A stretch of 42,318 bases of DNA, taken from the NCBI GenBank assembly GCA_030017835.1, contig JASEGU010000009.1, forward strand, positions 5,100 through 47,417, in the 5' to 3' direction. Numbering within the stretch: position 1 is the first letter of the stretch; every line of letters starts with the position of its first letter. Source of the stretch: Actinomycetota bacterium. GTDB lineage: Bacteria > Actinomycetota > Aquicultoria > UBA3085 > Oleimmundimicrobiaceae. A program made the translations under genes and the position numbers. Below are positions 25,739-34,658 of this stretch, one piece after another. The notes beneath the pieces were generated by a model that was not told where the DNA came from, did no database searches, and saw nothing but the letters and a program-made list of their open reading frames with translations.

Positions 25739-27085
25739 ATGGCTTTAACCGGACTCGATATCTACAAAAAATTGCCCCAAAAGAACTGCGGAGAATGTTC
25801 CATTCCGACATGCCTTGCCTTTGCTATGAAGCTTGCGGCCAGCCAGGCTCAACTCGAAGCCTGTCCTTATGTCTCGGAGGAGACCCGCGCCGAGCTCTCG
25901 GAGGCTTCGGCTCCCCCCATCCGTCTGGTCACCATCGGGGTGGGCGAGAAAGCCCTCAAGGTCGGCGAGGAGGCCGTCCTCTTCAGACACGAAAAGACCT
26001 TCTATCACCAGCCCGGTTTTGCCGTCCTGATCGATGATTCGATGAGCGAGGCCGATGTCGATGCCAAGCTTAGCAGGATTCAAAGCTCTCAGTTTGAGCG
26101 GGTCGGCCAGCTTCTTTCCGCCGACTTGGTGGCCGTAAGGTCGAGCTTAAGCGATGGGGCCAAGTTTACGGCATTGGTCAATAAGGCATCGGAGGCGGGA
26201 TTCCCCTTGGTCATCTTGGCAAATGATCCGGCCGTCGTCAAAGAGGCCCTTGGCAACGTGGCCTCGACTAAACCTCTGATTGGGGTGGCCGATGAAAACA
26301 ATTACGAGGTGATGGCGGCTTTAGCCAAGGAGAGCGGCTGCCCCTTGATCGTCAAAGGGCAAGGTTTGGAAGCCCTTTCCGATCTGGTGGAGAAGGTTTC
26401 CGCCCTCGGCGTCAAGGATATCGTTTTGGACCCCTCTTCCAAGAATATCAAAGAGAGCTTAAAGGATGCCACCTTTATAAGGCGAGCGGCCTTAAAGAAG
26501 AAGTTCAAACCGCTTGGCTATCCCATCATCTCCTTTCCTTGCGATAACTATTCCGACCCAAACATGGAGGCGCTGGCCGCTTCGGTCGCCGTCATGAAGT
26601 ATGCGGGCGTAATAGTCCTCTCCGATCTCGATCCCGAGCGCATCCTTCCCCTCTTCGTGCTGCGCCAGAATATCTACACCGATCCTCAGAAACCGATGCA
26701 GGTCGATGAGGGCATATACAAGGCTGGCGAGCCGGGCGAGGATTCACCGGTCATCATCACCACCAATTTTTCTCTCACCTACTTCACCGTTTTTGGTGAG
26801 GTGGAGGCGAGCAAGGTTGCCACCTGGGTTTGCATCATGGATGTGGAGGGCCTCTCGGTCCTGACCGCCTGGGCGGCTGGAAAGTTCATCGCCGAAAACA
26901 TCGGGCCCTTCATCAAGAGGAGCGGCATCGAGGAGAAGGTTAAACACAGGAAGATAACCATCCCGGGCTATGTCTCCCAAATAAGCGGCGAACTTGCCGA
27001 GGAGCTGCCCGATTGGACCATTGAGGTCGGTCCAAGAGAGGCCGGGGACGTAGCCAAATACCTGAAGGCCTGGAAGGCCTCTTAA
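25739..27085 (+). CDS. acsC: Corrinoid iron-sulfur protein large subunit (CODH/ACS gamma)
   Basis: This is the large, cobalamin-binding subunit of the methyl carrier. The N-terminal [4Fe-4S] motif has Cys17, Cys20, Cys25 and Cys42, the CX2CX4CX16C pattern of the family; this cluster passes electrons to cobalt. A TIM-barrel domain follows, then a C-terminal corrinoid-binding domain (NFSLTYFTVFGEVE, AGKFIAENIGPFIK, TIPGYVSQISGELAEEL). The 448-residue length is typical. AAAGGAGATAG precedes the ATG at 25739. The 93-nt gap after acsB, one of the largest within the block, shows no convincing terminator. Confidence 0.97.
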   Translation: MALTGLDIYKKLPQKNCGECSIPTCLAFAMKLAASQAQLEACPYVSEETRAELSEASAPPIRLVTIGVGEKALKVGEEAVLFRHEKTFYHQPGFAVLIDDSMSEADVDAKLSRIQSSQFERVGQLLSADLVAVRSSLSDGAKFTALVNKASEAGFPLVILANDPAVVKEALGNVASTKPLIGVADENNYEVMAALAKESGCPLIVKGQGLEALSDLVEKVSALGVKDIVLDPSSKNIKESLKDATFIRRAALKKKFKPLGYPIISFPCDNYSDPNMEALAASVAVMKYAGVIVLSDLDPERILPLFVLRQNIYTDPQKPMQVDEGIYKAGEPGEDSPVIITTNFSLTYFTVFGEVEASKVATWVCIMDVEGLSVLTAWAAGKFIAENIGPFIKRSGIEEKVKHRKITIPGYVSQISGELAEELPDWTIEVGPREAGDVAKYLKAWKAS

Positions 27086-27114
27086 GGTAGATTCAATAGT
27101 TCGAAGAGGATGAC

Positions 27115-30100
27115 ATGGTTTTTACATCGGATCGAATCAAGCCGAATAATGTCGCTTTGGTGATCGGGGGAGGCGTGGCCGGAGTCCAAGCCGCCCTCGA
27201 TATGGCCGATTGCGGGGTCAAGGTCCATCTTATCGAGATGAGCCCGGCCATCGGAGGCAAGATGGCTCAACTCGATAAGACCTTCCCTACCAACGATTGC
27301 GCCATGTGCATCCTCGCCCCCAAGCTGGCCCAAGCGGCCCGTCACAGAAACATCGAGCTCCATACCAACTCCCGCCTGATCGATTTGAGCGGCGACCCCG
27401 GCGACTTCAAGGCCAAGGTCAAGGCGAGCCCCCGTTATGTGGATATAAGCAAATGCACTGGCTGCGGGGATTGCGCAAGCGTCTGTCCGGCCGTTGTGGC
27501 CGACTCCTTTGACGAAGGGCTCGGCCAACGTAAGGCGATATACATCCCATATCCCCAAGCTGTGCCGAGAGCCTATGCCATAGACATGAACCATTGCAAG
27601 CGCTGCGGCGCTTGCGCAAAGAAGTGTGGGCCCAAAGCCATAAATTTGGATGATGTGGAAGAGACGCTCGATCTTAAGGCCGACGCCGTTATCATCTCTT
27701 CGGGCTTTAGACTCTTTGACCCCAGCGTCAAAGAGGAATTTGGCTTCGGCCGTTACAAAAATGTTTTGACTCGCATGCAGTTTGAGCGGATGCTGAGCGC
27801 CTCCGGCCCGACGGGCGGCGAGATCGTGCGCCCTTCCGATTCTGCCCATCCCGAAAAGGTCGCCTTCTTGCAGTGCGTCGGCTCAAGAGATAAGGAACAT
27901 AACTACTGCTCCTCCTTCTGCTGTATGTTTGCGACCAAGGAAGCGATCCTGGTCAAGGAGCATCAACCAGAGGCGAAGGCTAAGATATTCTTGAGCGATA
28001 TGCGTGCCTTCGGCAAGGGTTTTGAGGCCTACTATCAGAGGGCCAAGGATAATTATGGGGTCGAGTATGTAAGGTGCAGAGTATCCGGTTTAAAGGAGGA
28101 CCCCATCACCAAGGGTCTCATCATCAAATATGTCACAGGCGATGGCGAGGTTATAGAGGAGGAGTTCGACATGGTCACCCTCTCGGTCGGCGGCGAACCC
28201 TCAAAGAGCATAACCGAGCTTAGCCTAAGGTGGGGCATTGAGCTAGATGAGCACGGTTTTTGCAAGACGGAAAAGTTTGCTCCCTTGAGGACGAGCCGGG
28301 ATGGGGTCTACGTCTGCGGCTCCTTCATCGAGCCGATGGATATCCCAGACAGCGTTATTCAGGCGAGCGGGGCGGCGGCCGAGGCTATGAGCAGAATGAC
28401 CTTGGAGGAGAAGGTTGAATCGGGAGATTATCCGGTCGAGCGGGACATCTCAAGCGAGCCTGCCAAAATCGGGGTCTTCGTCTGCCATTGCGGCTCCAAC
28501 ATAGCCGGAGTAGTCGATGTCAAGAGCGTCGCCGCGCGGGCCAAAGAACTGCCCTTCGTCGTTCACTCTGAAAATCTCCTCTATGCCTGCTCCGAGGATT
28601 CCTTGAAGGTCATAAAGGATAGGATAGAAGGGCTCTCCCTAAACCGGGTCGTTGTGGCCTCCTGCACGCCAAGGACGCACGAAGGACTCTTTCAGGAGAC
28701 GCTTCGCGAATCCAAGCTCAACCCCTTCCTCTTTGAGATGGCCAACATCAGGGACCAATGTTCCTGGGTCCATTCCAAGGAGGCCGAAAAGGCGACCGAA
28801 AAGGCCTTTGAATTGGTCAGGATGGCCGTGGCCAGAGCTGCAAAACTTAAGCCACTTGCCAAGGTCTCCTCTCCCATAAAGAGAAGGGCCCTTGTGGTCG
28901 GGGGGGGAGCGGCCGGCATGACGGCCGCGCTCGGTCTGGCCGAGCAGGGGATAGCGGTCGATCTCGTCGAAAAAGAGGCCGAGCTCGGTGGAAACTTGCG
29001 CTTCATCCGCTATACCTTAGAAGGGGCCGACCCCAAGGCTTATCTGGGTGAATTGATCGAGCGGACGAAGGGGAATGATCTTATAAAGGTCCATTTGAAT
29101 TCCAAGCCGATCAAAAGCTCAGGCTTTGTTGGAAACTTTGTAACCGAAATAATGACCCCCACGGGGCAAGAGAGCATCGAGCACGGCGCCGCCATCATGG
29201 CCATCGGAGCCAGAGCTTATGATGGAGATGAATATCTAAGAGGGTCGAGCGAAAAAGTGGTAAACCAGTTCGAGCTGGAGGCGATCATCGCCGATTCGCC
29301 CGAGCTTCTAAAGGGCGAGCCAAGCGTCGTGATGATTCAGTGTGTTGGCCCCAAAGAGAGGAGCTACTGCAGCCGCCTCTGTTGTTCTACGGCCGTAAAG
29401 AATGCCTTGAAAATAAAAGAGATAAATCCGAGAGCCAACGTCTTTGTCTTATATAAGGATATGCGAACCTTTGGAACGCGCGAGGCCTATTATACCGAGG
29501 CGAGGAGAAAAGGGGTCGTCTTTATCCGCTATAGCGATGATAATCCGCCCAAGGTCCAGCTCGAAGGGGACGGAATAGTCGTTATGACTTTCGATCCCAT
29601 CTTAAAGAGGGAGATCAACATCGCAGCCGACCTCATCGCACTCAGCACGGCGACGGTTCCGCATGCGGATATGGCTCTCATATCATCGATATTTAAGCTC
29701 CCCTTAAGCGAGGACGGTTTCTTCCTGGAGGCCCACATCAAGCTTCGTCCGGTCGACTTTGCCTCGGAGGGCTTCTACCTCTGCGGACTGGCACATTACC
29801 CCAAGTTTATCGAGGAGAGCCTGGCCCAGGCCCAGGCGGCGGTGGCCAGATCGCTTGGGATACTTAAGAAAGACGAGCTGAAACTCGGAGGCATGGTGGC
29901 CAGGGTAGATAAGGATAGATGTATGGCCTGTTTGACTTGCGTTAGGGGCTGCCCCTACTTGGCCCCGGCCGTCGGAGCCGACGGCAAGGTCGAAATAGCG
30001 GCGGCAAGATGTCAGGGCTGCGGGACCTGCGTCGCCGAATGTCCGGGTCGAGCCATCACGCTCGGCCACTATGGGGACGATCAGATAATGGCCGCCCTAA

Positions 30101-30129
30101 ATGCCCTCTTTGAAAGGGAGGTAGTTTGA
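27115..30129 (+). CDS. hdrA: HdrA-like flavin/iron-sulfur electron-bifurcating subunit, long form
   Basis: This 1004-residue protein contains two HdrA-like halves. Residues 15-430 have a FAD fold (GGGVAGVQAALDMA), an NDCAMCILAPKLAQAARH segment and two ferredoxin motifs (CTGCGDCASVCP near 114; CKRCGACAKKCG near 162). The second half starts near 450 with FVCHCGSNIAG, SCTPRTHEGLFQETLRE and a further FAD motif (VVGGGAAGMTAALGLAEQG, near 592), ending with two ferredoxin motifs (about 938-985). HdrA carries the bifurcating flavin in heterodisulfide reductase-type complexes. Next to mvhD, metV, metF and hdrCB it matches the Moorella-type MetVF-HdrABC-MvhD set. The mvhD start overlaps its stop. Confidence 0.93.
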   Translation: MVFTSDRIKPNNVALVIGGGVAGVQAALDMADCGVKVHLIEMSPAIGGKMAQLDKTFPTNDCAMCILAPKLAQAARHRNIELHTNSRLIDLSGDPGDFKAKVKASPRYVDISKCTGCGDCASVCPAVVADSFDEGLGQRKAIYIPYPQAVPRAYAIDMNHCKRCGACAKKCGPKAINLDDVEETLDLKADAVIISSGFRLFDPSVKEEFGFGRYKNVLTRMQFERMLSASGPTGGEIVRPSDSAHPEKVAFLQCVGSRDKEHNYCSSFCCMFATKEAILVKEHQPEAKAKIFLSDMRAFGKGFEAYYQRAKDNYGVEYVRCRVSGLKEDPITKGLIIKYVTGDGEVIEEEFDMVTLSVGGEPSKSITELSLRWGIELDEHGFCKTEKFAPLRTSRDGVYVCGSFIEPMDIPDSVIQASGAAAEAMSRMTLEEKVESGDYPVERDISSEPAKIGVFVCHCGSNIAGVVDVKSVAARAKELPFVVHSENLLYACSEDSLKVIKDRIEGLSLNRVVVASCTPRTHEGLFQETLRESKLNPFLFEMANIRDQCSWVHSKEAEKATEKAFELVRMAVARAAKLKPLAKVSSPIKRRALVVGGGAAGMTAALGLAEQGIAVDLVEKEAELGGNLRFIRYTLEGADPKAYLGELIERTKGNDLIKVHLNSKPIKSSGFVGNFVTEIMTPTGQESIEHGAAIMAIGARAYDGDEYLRGSSEKVVNQFELEAIIADSPELLKGEPSVVMIQCVGPKERSYCSRLCCSTAVKNALKIKEINPRANVFVLYKDMRTFGTREAYYTEARRKGVVFIRYSDDNPPKVQLEGDGIVVMTFDPILKREINIAADLIALSTATVPHADMALISSIFKLPLSEDGFFLEAHIKLRPVDFASEGFYLCGLAHYPKFIEESLAQAQAAVARSLGILKKDELKLGGMVARVDKDRCMACLTCVRGCPYLAPAVGADGKVEIAAARCQGCGTCVAECPGRAITLGHYGDDQIMAALNALFEREVV

Positions 30130-30572
30130 ACGCTGGCCAAGGTTTTGAGCCTAAGATAATCGCCTTCTGTTGCTCGCACTGAGCATACGTCGCTGCGGAC
30201 CTGGTAGGTTCGATGAGAAGTCAGTATCCAACCAACGTGAAGGTGCTCCGCGTCCCCTGTACGGGCCGGGTAGATATAATCCACCTCCTTTCGGCCTTCG
30301 AGGGGGGGGCGGATGGCGTTATTGTGGCCGGCTGCTTGGAGGGCGAGTGCCACTATAAGGATGGTAATCTGAAGGCAAAAGAGAGGGTGGCTAAGGCCAA
30401 GGGGCTGCTCAAGGAGATAGGCTTGGAGCCGGAGCGCCTCGAGATGTACAACCTTTCGGCCACCATGGCGGCCCGGTTCATCGAGATAGCCGAGGAGATG
30501 ACCGAAAGGGTTAAGTCCTTGGGACCAAACCCGCTTAAGGGGATTGCTTCTACTCATGTTAAGGGGGCGTAA
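30126..30572 (+). CDS. mvhD: MvhD-like electron-transfer subunit, selenoprotein (in-frame UGA)
   Basis: This 148-residue [2Fe-2S] subunit links HdrA to an electron donor. One continuous frame runs from TTG 30126 (overlapping the hdrA stop) to the TAA at 30570-30572, except for a TGA at 30180-30182, residue 19. The sequence FCCSHUAYVAADL aligns with the MvhD motif containing CNWCSYGGAD, so UGA stands where the second Cys of CxxC is normal. Residues after it (VLRVPCTGRVD, GADGVIVAGCLEGECHY, NLKAKERV) are fully MvhD-like. Starting at ATG 30213 would remove the cluster motif. A hairpin candidate follows the UGA. Selenocysteine VhuD is known in methanococci. The gene is therefore intact, not a pseudogene. 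Confidence 0.9.
30180..30212 (+). promoter_or_regulatory. UGA selenocysteine codon and candidate SECIS hairpin of mvhD
   Basis: After the UGA (30180-30182), a spacer of about 14 nt leads to a small hairpin. GGACC (30197-30201) pairs with GGTTC (30207-30211), one pair being G-U; C30196-G30212 extends the stem. The 5-nt loop TGGTA contains the GGU often found in bacterial SECIS apical loops. The fold was done by eye and is weaker than that of fdhA. Confidence 0.55.
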
Positions 30573-30575
30573 GTT

Positions 30576-31235
30576 TTGATAGTTGCTGAAGCGAAGAGCT
30601 TGGAAAGAATAAAAGATATGCTAAAGGGGCAAAAGAAGGTCCTCGTGGCCGGCTGCAATACCTGCATGGCGGTATGTTTTGCCGGCGGCGAGAAGGAGGC
30701 GGCCGTTTTGGCCACCTCGCTTCGCATGGCCTTCAAGTTTGAAGGGGTCGATATCGAAGTGAGCGAAAAGACGGTTGAGCGCCAGTGTGAAAATGAGTTC
30801 ATCGAGGCCTTAAGGGATGAGGCGGCTGATTTTGACGCCATCCTTTCGCTTGCCTGCGGCGCCGGAGTCAACGCTCTTGCCGACATTTTTGCCGATATTG
30901 TCGTCTATCCGGGGGTCGATACCAAATTCATCGGAGTGACCGAATCGGCCGGGGTCTGGGCTTCTCGCTGCAGCGCTTGTGGCGAGTGCATCCTCGATCA
31001 GACGGCGGGGATCTGTCCGATAAATCGCTGCGCAAAGAGCCTTCTTCATGGTCCTTGCGGCGGGTCCCAGGGCGGTTTTTGTGAGGTGTCGAAAGATATC
31101 CCCTGCGTCTGGCAGCTCATCGTCGATCGCATGAAGAGACTGAATCTTATGGAGAAACTTGGGGGGGTAAGGCCGCCCAAGGATTGGTCGGCCGGCACCA
31201 ACCCAAGCAGAGTCACTAAAGAGGAGAAGGGCTAA
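30576..31235 (+). CDS. metV: MetV, zinc/iron-sulfur partner of methylene-THF reductase
   Basis: This 219-residue protein belongs to the family of methylene-THF reductase C-terminal-type partners found in acetogens. It has LVAGCNTCMAVCFAGGEKEA near residues 25-45 and a Cys-rich C-terminal region (CSACGECILDQTAGICPINRC, then GPCGG), which in MetV holds metal/iron-sulfur centres. It starts at TTG 30576 with AAGGGGG 8 nt upstream. Its stop overlaps the metF start. In Moorella, MetV forms the core of the reductase complex together with MetF and receives electrons from Hdr/Mvh subunits. The same role is inferred here. Confidence 0.92.
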   Translation: MIVAEAKSLERIKDMLKGQKKVLVAGCNTCMAVCFAGGEKEAAVLATSLRMAFKFEGVDIEVSEKTVERQCENEFIEALRDEAADFDAILSLACGAGVNALADIFADIVVYPGVDTKFIGVTESAGVWASRCSACGECILDQTAGICPINRCAKSLLHGPCGGSQGGFCEVSKDIPCVWQLIVDRMKRLNLMEKLGGVRPPKDWSAGTNPSRVTKEEKG

Positions 31236-32158
31236 TGAAGGCAGCCAGCAATTTAGAGAGGATCTTAAGCGAAGGCAAGTTTGCGGTCACGGCCGAACTT
31301 GGCCCCCCCAAGGGAGCAGACGCCGGGAAGGTCAGAGAGAAGGCGCGTCTTCTAAAGGGCTCCTGCGACGCCGCAAATATCACCGATTGCCAGACGGCAA
31401 TCGTCCGCATGAGCTCGATTGCGAGCGGCAAAATAATTATGGACGAGGGCCTTGAGCCGATAGTCCAGATGACGACGAGAGACCGCAACCGGATCGGTCT
31501 CCAGAGCGATCTACTGGGAGCGGCCGCCCTCGGGGTTAAGGACGTCCTCTGCTTGACCGGCGATCACCCCAAATTCGGCAACCATCCCCAAGCCAAACCG
31601 GTTTTTGATCTCGATTCGGCCCAGCTCTCCGTCATGCTGAAAAAGATGCGCGATGAGAAGGTCTTTTTGAACGGCGAGGAGCTGCATGGCGGCCCCGAAT
31701 TTTACATCGGGGCCGTGGCCAACCCCTTTGCCGATCCCTTCGAGTACCGGGCGATGAGGATGGCCAAGAAGATCGAGGCTGGAGCCGATTTCATCCAGAC
31801 TCAGATCATCTACAACATCGATAAGTTTACAGAATGGATGAGCCAGGTCCGTGAGCTTGGCCTCGACAAGAAGATACATATCCTGGCCGGGGTTGCCCCG
31901 GTCAAGTCCGCCGGCATGGCCAAATATATGAAGAAGAACGTTCCCGGCATGGACGTGCCCGATTGGGTCATCGAGCGGATGGAGGCGGCCGGCAAGGAGG
32001 GCGCCAAAGAGGAGGGCATCAAGATCTGCGTCGAGATAATCAACAAGGTCAAAGAGATAGAGGGCGTCCATGGCGTCCACATTATGGCCATCGAATGGGA
32101 AGAGGCGGTTCCGGTCATCGCTGAGGCGGCGCATCTTCTGCCCAGGCCAAAAATATAG
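31235..32158 (+). CDS. metF: 5,10-methylenetetrahydrofolate reductase
   Basis: MetF reduces methylene-THF to methyl-THF, the last folate-bound step before transfer to the corrinoid protein. The 307-residue FAD TIM barrel shows KFAVTAELGPPKGAD at the N terminus, NITDCQTAIVRMS, the segment VQMTTRDRNRIGLQSDLLGA and VLCLTGDHP, and FIQTQIIYN. It begins in a TAATG overlap with metV and has GAGGAG upstream. Genes for HdrA, MvhD, MetV and HdrCB around it suggest that it is part of a large complex, perhaps flavin-bifurcating, rather than a free NADH-dependent enzyme. Confidence 0.96.
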   Translation: MKAASNLERILSEGKFAVTAELGPPKGADAGKVREKARLLKGSCDAANITDCQTAIVRMSSIASGKIIMDEGLEPIVQMTTRDRNRIGLQSDLLGAAALGVKDVLCLTGDHPKFGNHPQAKPVFDLDSAQLSVMLKKMRDEKVFLNGEELHGGPEFYIGAVANPFADPFEYRAMRMAKKIEAGADFIQTQIIYNIDKFTEWMSQVRELGLDKKIHILAGVAPVKSAGMAKYMKKNVPGMDVPDWVIERMEAAGKEGAKEEGIKICVEIINKVKEIEGVHGVHIMAIEWEEAVPVIAEAAHLLPRPKI

Positions 32159-32169
32159 GAGCCAAGTTT

Positions 32170-33582
32170 TTGCAAAGATTTGAGCTTAAAAGAGAGATAA
32201 TTGAAGATATCGAATCCGAGGCGAACTTTTCCATCTCGGTCTGTGCAAGTTGCAATCGCTGCACCTCGGGCTGTCCAGTGGTGGATGAGATGGACTTCAC
32301 TCCGGCCCAGATAATCCGCCTTATTCAACTCGGCGACATTCAGCCTGCCCTCTTGAGCCGGACGATCTGGCTCTGCGCCTCCTGTTCGACCTGCACTTCT
32401 CGCTGTCCGGCCGGGGTTGATGTGGCGAGAGTCATGGATATCTTGAGGGAGCGGGCGCTAAGGAGCGGCGTTAGACCGGCCTTAAAAGAGGTTGCTCTCT
32501 TCAACGAGGTTTCCGTTAAGAGCATCGAGCGCCGTGGCCGCCTCTATGAATTCGGCTCGATGGTCGCCTACAAGCTCAAAAGCGGCGATATCTTCTCCGA
32601 TATCTGGATGGGAATTAAAATGTTTTTGAAGGGCAGGATGAGTCTATTTCCTAGCTCCGCCAATTTTCCGAGCGACCTTTTAAAAGTCGAGAAGGATCCA
32701 CTTGCTAAAGAGAAGATCGCCTATTTCAGTGGTTGTTCGATGCATTCCATCGGCAAGGAACTAAACTCGACGAGCCTAGCCGTTTTAGAAGAATTGGGCA
32801 TCGAAGCTAGCGAGCCGGAAGGCTGGGTCTGCTGTGGGACAACCCCGGCCCACTCCACCTCCCATCTTTTGGCGACGGTATTGCCGGCCAAGAACCTCGC
32901 TCTCATCGAGCGAAAAGGTTATGATTATCTGACCGTCCCCTGTGCCGCCTGCTTCTTTCGCATGAAGGCGGCAGGTCGCGATATGAAAGATGACCCCGGT
33001 CTTAAAGGAAGGGTCGATCAGAAAATCGGCTACTCTTATGGCGGGGGCGTCGAGGTCGATCACCTCCTCACCACCTTGAGCAAGAGGGTTGAAAAAGAGG
33101 AGATAATTTCCAAGGTCAAGAAGCCGTTGGCTGGCCTCAAGGTCGCCTGCTACTATGGCTGTTTCTTGAGCCGGCCGGCCGAGGTTACGGGCTCGGAGCA
33201 TCCCGAATATCCGACCGATATGGATCAGATGATGAGGTTGCTCGGAGCTGAAACGATCGATTGGTCGCATAAGACCGAGTGCTGCGGAGCGGCCCTTTCG
33301 ATGACCAAGAGGGATATGGTCCTAAAGCTATCGGAGAGAATCCTCTCGGAAGCCAAGGCGCTTGGAGCCGATGCCGTCATCACTTCCTGCCCGCTCTGCC
33401 ACGTCAATCTGGACGCAAGGCAGAGCCAGATCAAAAAAAAATTCGGCAAGAAGCTCGATCTGCCCATCCTCTATTTCACCCAGCTTATGGCCCTCTCATT
33501 CGGTTTGGACGAAGGCTCGCTGGGCTTCAAGGCCCACTTCGTCGATCCCGCTCTCCCTTTAAAAAAGAGGGGGCTCTTATGA
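32170..33582 (+). CDS. hdrCB: HdrC-HdrB fusion protein
   Basis: This 470-residue protein joins two heterodisulfide-reductase subunits. The N-terminal HdrC part has two [4Fe-4S] motifs (CASCNRCTSGCP, 25-36; CASCSTCTSRCP, 69-80). The C-terminal HdrB part has two CCG-type domains (CSMHS with WVCCGTT near 220; CYYGC with ECCGAALSMT near 370), which in HdrB bind noncubane [4Fe-4S] clusters. Start: TTG 32170, after AGGAG. In methanogens HdrB reduces CoM-S-S-CoB; here, next to metF, the electron acceptor is more likely methylene-THF through MetFV (inference). A separate hdrB and hdrC is the more common arrangement. Confidence 0.9.
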   Translation: MQRFELKREIIEDIESEANFSISVCASCNRCTSGCPVVDEMDFTPAQIIRLIQLGDIQPALLSRTIWLCASCSTCTSRCPAGVDVARVMDILRERALRSGVRPALKEVALFNEVSVKSIERRGRLYEFGSMVAYKLKSGDIFSDIWMGIKMFLKGRMSLFPSSANFPSDLLKVEKDPLAKEKIAYFSGCSMHSIGKELNSTSLAVLEELGIEASEPEGWVCCGTTPAHSTSHLLATVLPAKNLALIERKGYDYLTVPCAACFFRMKAAGRDMKDDPGLKGRVDQKIGYSYGGGVEVDHLLTTLSKRVEKEEIISKVKKPLAGLKVACYYGCFLSRPAEVTGSEHPEYPTDMDQMMRLLGAETIDWSHKTECCGAALSMTKRDMVLKLSERILSEAKALGADAVITSCPLCHVNLDARQSQIKKKFGKKLDLPILYFTQLMALSFGLDEGSLGFKAHFVDPALPLKKRGLL

Positions 33583-34658
33583 TGGCAGGGCTAGATTTTA
33601 AACCGAAATGTCTGGCCACCACTATCGGTAGCATGCCCCACGTCGATCCAAAGCGTGCCACAGAGGTCATTTTCACTCATACTCCCGATATTCCAACTTG
33701 GCCGCAGCTTCCCCACCTCTCCTTCAAAGAGAGCATGGCCATTCAGGTTAGCGAGGGGATGCCCGGGGTCAGACTGGATGAGGCAAAGGGGACGATCCAC
33801 CTGGATTCGGGCGATTTGGCCTCAAGGGAGCTTGAGCTATTCTATGAACGCTTCATAGAGGACGATATCGATCACTTTGCCATCAGCCCCGAGTATGCTC
33901 AAGGCTTTGAGCCGTTTCTTCAGATGGTCAAGGAGAAGGGGCCAAGCGATATCAGTCTATTAAAAGGCCAACTTATCGGGCCGATAAGCTTCGGGCTGAC
34001 CATAACCGATCAGAGTAAGGCGGCTGTCCTGTATGATGACGCTTTGCGCGACGCCGTCATCAAGACCCTAATCATGAAGGCCAAGTGGCAGAGGAAGAGG
34101 TTCGAGGGGGCGGCCCCCGATGTGGAGAGCGTCATCTTCTTCGACGAGCCCTATCTCCAGTCCTACGGCTCGGCCTATGTAAAACTAAATTTTGATGAGG
34201 TCATCTCGTATTTGAACGAATGCTTTGAGGGTTCGGGAGGACCGTGCGGAGTTCACTGCTGCGGCCGGACCGACTGGGGCCTCCTCATGGAGACAAGCGT
34301 CGATATCATAAGCTTCGATGCCTTCGATCATACCGAGAGCCTGGCTCTCTACCCCAAAAAGATAGACACCTTTCTGGACCGGGGCGGGGTGCTGGCCTTT
34401 GGCATCGTTCCCTCCACCTACCCGACCCCAGAATCGATAGAGGATTTGACCATCCTGACCCTCTTGGAGCGTTTTGAAGGGGCCGTATCACTCCTGGCTA
34501 AAAAGGGGATCGACGAAGGTAAGCTCTTGGAGTCGGCCTTGATCACTCCAAATTGCGGAACCGGCTCGATGAGCGTCCCCTTGGCCGAAAAGAGCATCGA
34601 GTTTGCCGGTCGCCTCTCTCAAGCGGTCAGGGCCAAATATTTTGGGGATGAAGCTTAA
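33579..34658 (+). CDS. Core-MetE-like, folate-domain-lacking methionine synthase/methyltransferase
   Basis: This 359-residue protein resembles only the C-terminal catalytic half of cobalamin-independent methionine synthase (MetE/UROD superfamily). FFDEPYLQ recalls the IDEP motif of MetE. Numbered from the second ATG (33582), His225-x-Cys227 (VHCCGRTDW) and Cys325 (TPNCGTGS) fit the MetE zinc ligands H-x-C and the late Cys; an Asp at about 246 stands where MetE has Glu. The N-terminal folate-binding half is missing. Core-MetE enzymes, described from Dehalococcoides, take methyl from a corrinoid instead, which fits this locus. It overlaps the hdrCB stop by ATGA; ATG 33582 is an alternative start. 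A UROD-like corrinoid methyltransferase is the main alternative. Confidence 0.72.
   Translation: MMAGLDFKPKCLATTIGSMPHVDPKRATEVIFTHTPDIPTWPQLPHLSFKESMAIQVSEGMPGVRLDEAKGTIHLDSGDLASRELELFYERFIEDDIDHFAISPEYAQGFEPFLQMVKEKGPSDISLLKGQLIGPISFGLTITDQSKAAVLYDDALRDAVIKTLIMKAKWQRKRFEGAAPDVESVIFFDEPYLQSYGSAYVKLNFDEVISYLNECFEGSGGPCGVHCCGRTDWGLLMETSVDIISFDAFDHTESLALYPKKIDTFLDRGGVLAFGIVPSTYPTPESIEDLTILTLLERFEGAVSLLAKKGIDEGKLLESALITPNCGTGSMSVPLAEKSIEFAGRLSQAVRAKYFGDEA

Noticed and set aside
27082-27849. Long minus-strand open frame of 255 codons opposite hdrA
   Set aside because: It is antisense to strongly conserved HdrA sequence and has no recognisable domain; such shadows are common in this GC-rich DNA.
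30213-30572. A short independent gene starting at ATG 30213
   Set aside because: The conserved MvhD sequence starts upstream, across the UGA at 30180; the short form lacks the cluster cysteines.
33279-33578. N-terminal extension of the core-MetE-like protein back to 33279
   Set aside because: It overlaps 300 nt of the conserved HdrB domain in another frame; MetE-like sequence begins at about 33582.
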